The position numbers and the translations under genes are program-made. Below, one piece after another: positions 52,201-52,554 of a DNA stretch of 52,554 nt. The stretch is from Bradyrhizobium oropedii (GTDB lineage: Bacteria > Pseudomonadota > Alphaproteobacteria > Rhizobiales > Xanthobacteraceae). The notes beneath the pieces were generated by a model that saw nothing but the letters and a program-made list of their open reading frames with translations, was not told where the DNA came from and made no database searches. Location: NCBI RefSeq assembly GCF_020889685.1, contig NZ_JACMYO010000043.1:1-52554 (forward strand), given 5' to 3'. Numbering within the stretch: position 1 is the first letter of the stretch; each line of letters opens with the position of its first letter.

Positions 52201-52554
52201 GCGGCCACCGTGGTGTCGCGCATGGAGCGGCGCACCAAGACCGGCAACAAGATGGGCATCATGGGCCTGTCGGACCCGACCGGCCATTTCGAGGCGGTGC
52301 TGTTCTCCGAAGGCCTCGCGCAGTATCGCGATGTGCTCGAGCCGGGGGCTGCCGTGCTGCTGCTGCAACTCGGCGCCGAGCTGCAGGGCGAGGACGTGCG
52401 GGCGCGGGTGCTGCACGCCGAGCCGCTGGATCACGCTGCGGCCAAGACGCAGAAGGGCCTGCGCATCTTTGTGCGCGACACCAAGCCGCTGGATTCGATC
52501 GCCCGCCGCCTCAACATGCCGGAAGCCGCGCCGGCCCCGGGCGGCGCCGCAAAG
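49216..52554 (+). CDS. dnaE: DNA polymerase III subunit alpha (replicative DnaE1), 3' end outside window
   Basis: 1113 codons are present and open at the window edge. The N-terminal PHP domain begins F-V-H-L-H-V-H-S-A-Y-S-L-L-K-G. The polymerase core shows G-P-G-R-G-S-G-A-G-S-L-V and the catalytic P-D-F-D-I-D-F. Later come K-F-D-F-L-G-L-K-T-L, F-N-K-S-H-A-A-A-Y and an HhH region. An OB fold around G-N-K-M-G-I-M-G-L-S-D follows, and the tau-binding tail lies beyond the edge. The N-terminus is of the DnaE1 type, not the ImuC/DnaE2 type. It copies the chromosome. No strong ribosome site precedes ATG 49216. Confidence 0.96.
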   Translation, partial: MPNAGFVHLHVHSAYSLLKGSIKIAKLGELAKADRQPALALTDTDNMFGALEFSDKMAGYGIQPIVGCELAVDFGDVDPNTRSILATTGPARIVLLAARERGYQNLMRLNSRAFLETPVNQTPHIKFDWLTDHAEDLIALTGGPDGPIALALRAEQAALATTRCERLAGLFGDRLYIELQRHGIDKERRTEGGLIDLAYAKGLPLVATNEPYFASSDDYESHDALLCIAGGHLIAETNREQLTPDHRFKTRAEMAVLFADIPEALASTVEIAERCSFRPKTRKPILPFFTVGGAASADAAADEAAELKRQAEEGLANRLRVHGLSPGMTEEDYSKRLAFELDVIMRMKYAGYFLIVSDFIKWAKAQGIPVGPGRGSGAGSLVAWVLTITDLDPMRFALLFERFLNPERVSMPDFDIDFCQDRRGEVIQYVQERYGREQVAQIITFGTLQARGVLRDVGRVLQMPYGQVDKLTKLVPQNPAAPVTLAQAIEGEPKLQAFRDEDPVVARAFDIAQRLEGLTRHASTHAAGIVIGDRPLSELVPMYRDPKSDMPVTQFNMKWVEPAGLVKFDFLGLKTLTVLDVAVKLLKQRDVHVDLATLPIDDAPSYQMLARGDVVGVFQVESQGMRRALIDMRPDRFEDIIALVALYRPGPMANIPTYCARKHGDEESEYLHPILEPILKETFGVIIYQEQVMQIAQQMAGYSLGQADLLRRAMGKKIRAEMDKQRDVFVAGAMKNGVGKGQAETIFELLAKFADYGFNKSHAAAYALVSYHTAYMKAHYPVEFLAASMTLELNNTDKLSEFRSEAQRLGIKVEAPNINRSGPTFEVSGNTIYYALAALKGVGIQAVEQIIEERNKKGAFTSLADFAARVSPRAVNKRIIESLAAAGAFDTLDPNRARVFAGADSILAACQRSHEAATSGQNDMFGGAADAPSIMLPQVEPWLPADRLRREYDAIGFFLSGHPLDDYATALKRLRVQSWAEFSRAVKTGATAGKVAATVVSRMERRTKTGNKMGIMGLSDPTGHFEAVLFSEGLAQYRDVLEPGAAVLLLQLGAELQGEDVRARVLHAEPLDHAAAKTQKGLRIFVRDTKPLDSIARRLNMPEAAPAPGGAAK

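Noticed and set aside
50275..52434. Long minus-strand open frame opposite dnaE
   Set aside because: Shadow of the dnaE reading frame; no domain resemblance.
49216..52554. dnaE as the error-prone SOS polymerase DnaE2/ImuC, given the LexA boxes upstream
   Set aside because: The N-terminus and the motifs seen fit replicative DnaE1, and no imuA or imuB is nearby. The LexA boxes are better assigned to the 32-aa ORF.

Overview
The window looks like a chromosome segment of a Bradyrhizobium-type alphaproteobacterium (Nitrobacteraceae, Hyphomicrobiales). It is GC-rich, with a full 14-gene nuo operon followed by birA, RNase J, methylmalonyl-CoA epimerase and a DUF1467 gene. It also has a short (INS-less) ProRS, lolC-lolD-dnaE, DUF3551 small secreted proteins, a RopB/Omp31-type porin and a pcu-like copper operon. 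All assignments come from reading the translated sequence and from memory of the families; no database search was run.

Layout: 1-3473 is the 3' part of a large autotransporter. 3608-7600 is a small catabolic-looking module: an alpha/beta hydrolase, then a MarR regulator divergent from a Rieske oxygenase-MFS transporter pair across a 42-bp imperfect palindrome. 7815-22457 is nuoABCDE-orf70-FGHIJKLMN on one strand, with many start/stop overlaps. Two oddities are a 70-aa membrane ORF between nuoE and nuoF and a His/Asp-rich tandem-repeat insert in NuoL. 22519-25725 continues with birA-rnj-mce-DUF1467.

25726-35209 is an accessory stretch with repeats. It holds an orphan 430-aa protein, mtnK, two small minus-strand genes and a decayed second copy of the 3' end of mtnK. 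It also holds a glutathione S-transferase, a 141-bp nested palindromic element, an RbsABC-type sugar ABC transporter (minus strand) and a small globin preceded by a minus-strand terminator-like hairpin.

35655-42940 is a seven-gene copper operon: DUF2946, TonB receptor, Asp-box (sialidase-like) protein, TlpA-like thioredoxin, PCuAC, DUF1775/YcnI and CopC-CopD-YtkA. It resembles pcuABCDE of B. japonicum/diazoefficiens with two extra genes inserted. 43105-46484 is proS-lolC-lolD. 46643-48354 has two DUF3551 genes on the minus strand and a porin with a clear terminator. From 49216 to the end is replicative dnaE, cut by the window edge.

The most interesting signal lies between the porin and dnaE. 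A 32-amino-acid single-pass membrane protein (48913-49011) has two adjacent alphaproteobacterial LexA boxes (GAAC-N7-GAAC at 48861 and GTTC-N7-GTTC at 48879) directly upstream. A second tiny membrane ORF (28 aa) diverges from it. This makes it a candidate SOS-induced small membrane effector, comparable in size and setting to Caulobacter SidA.
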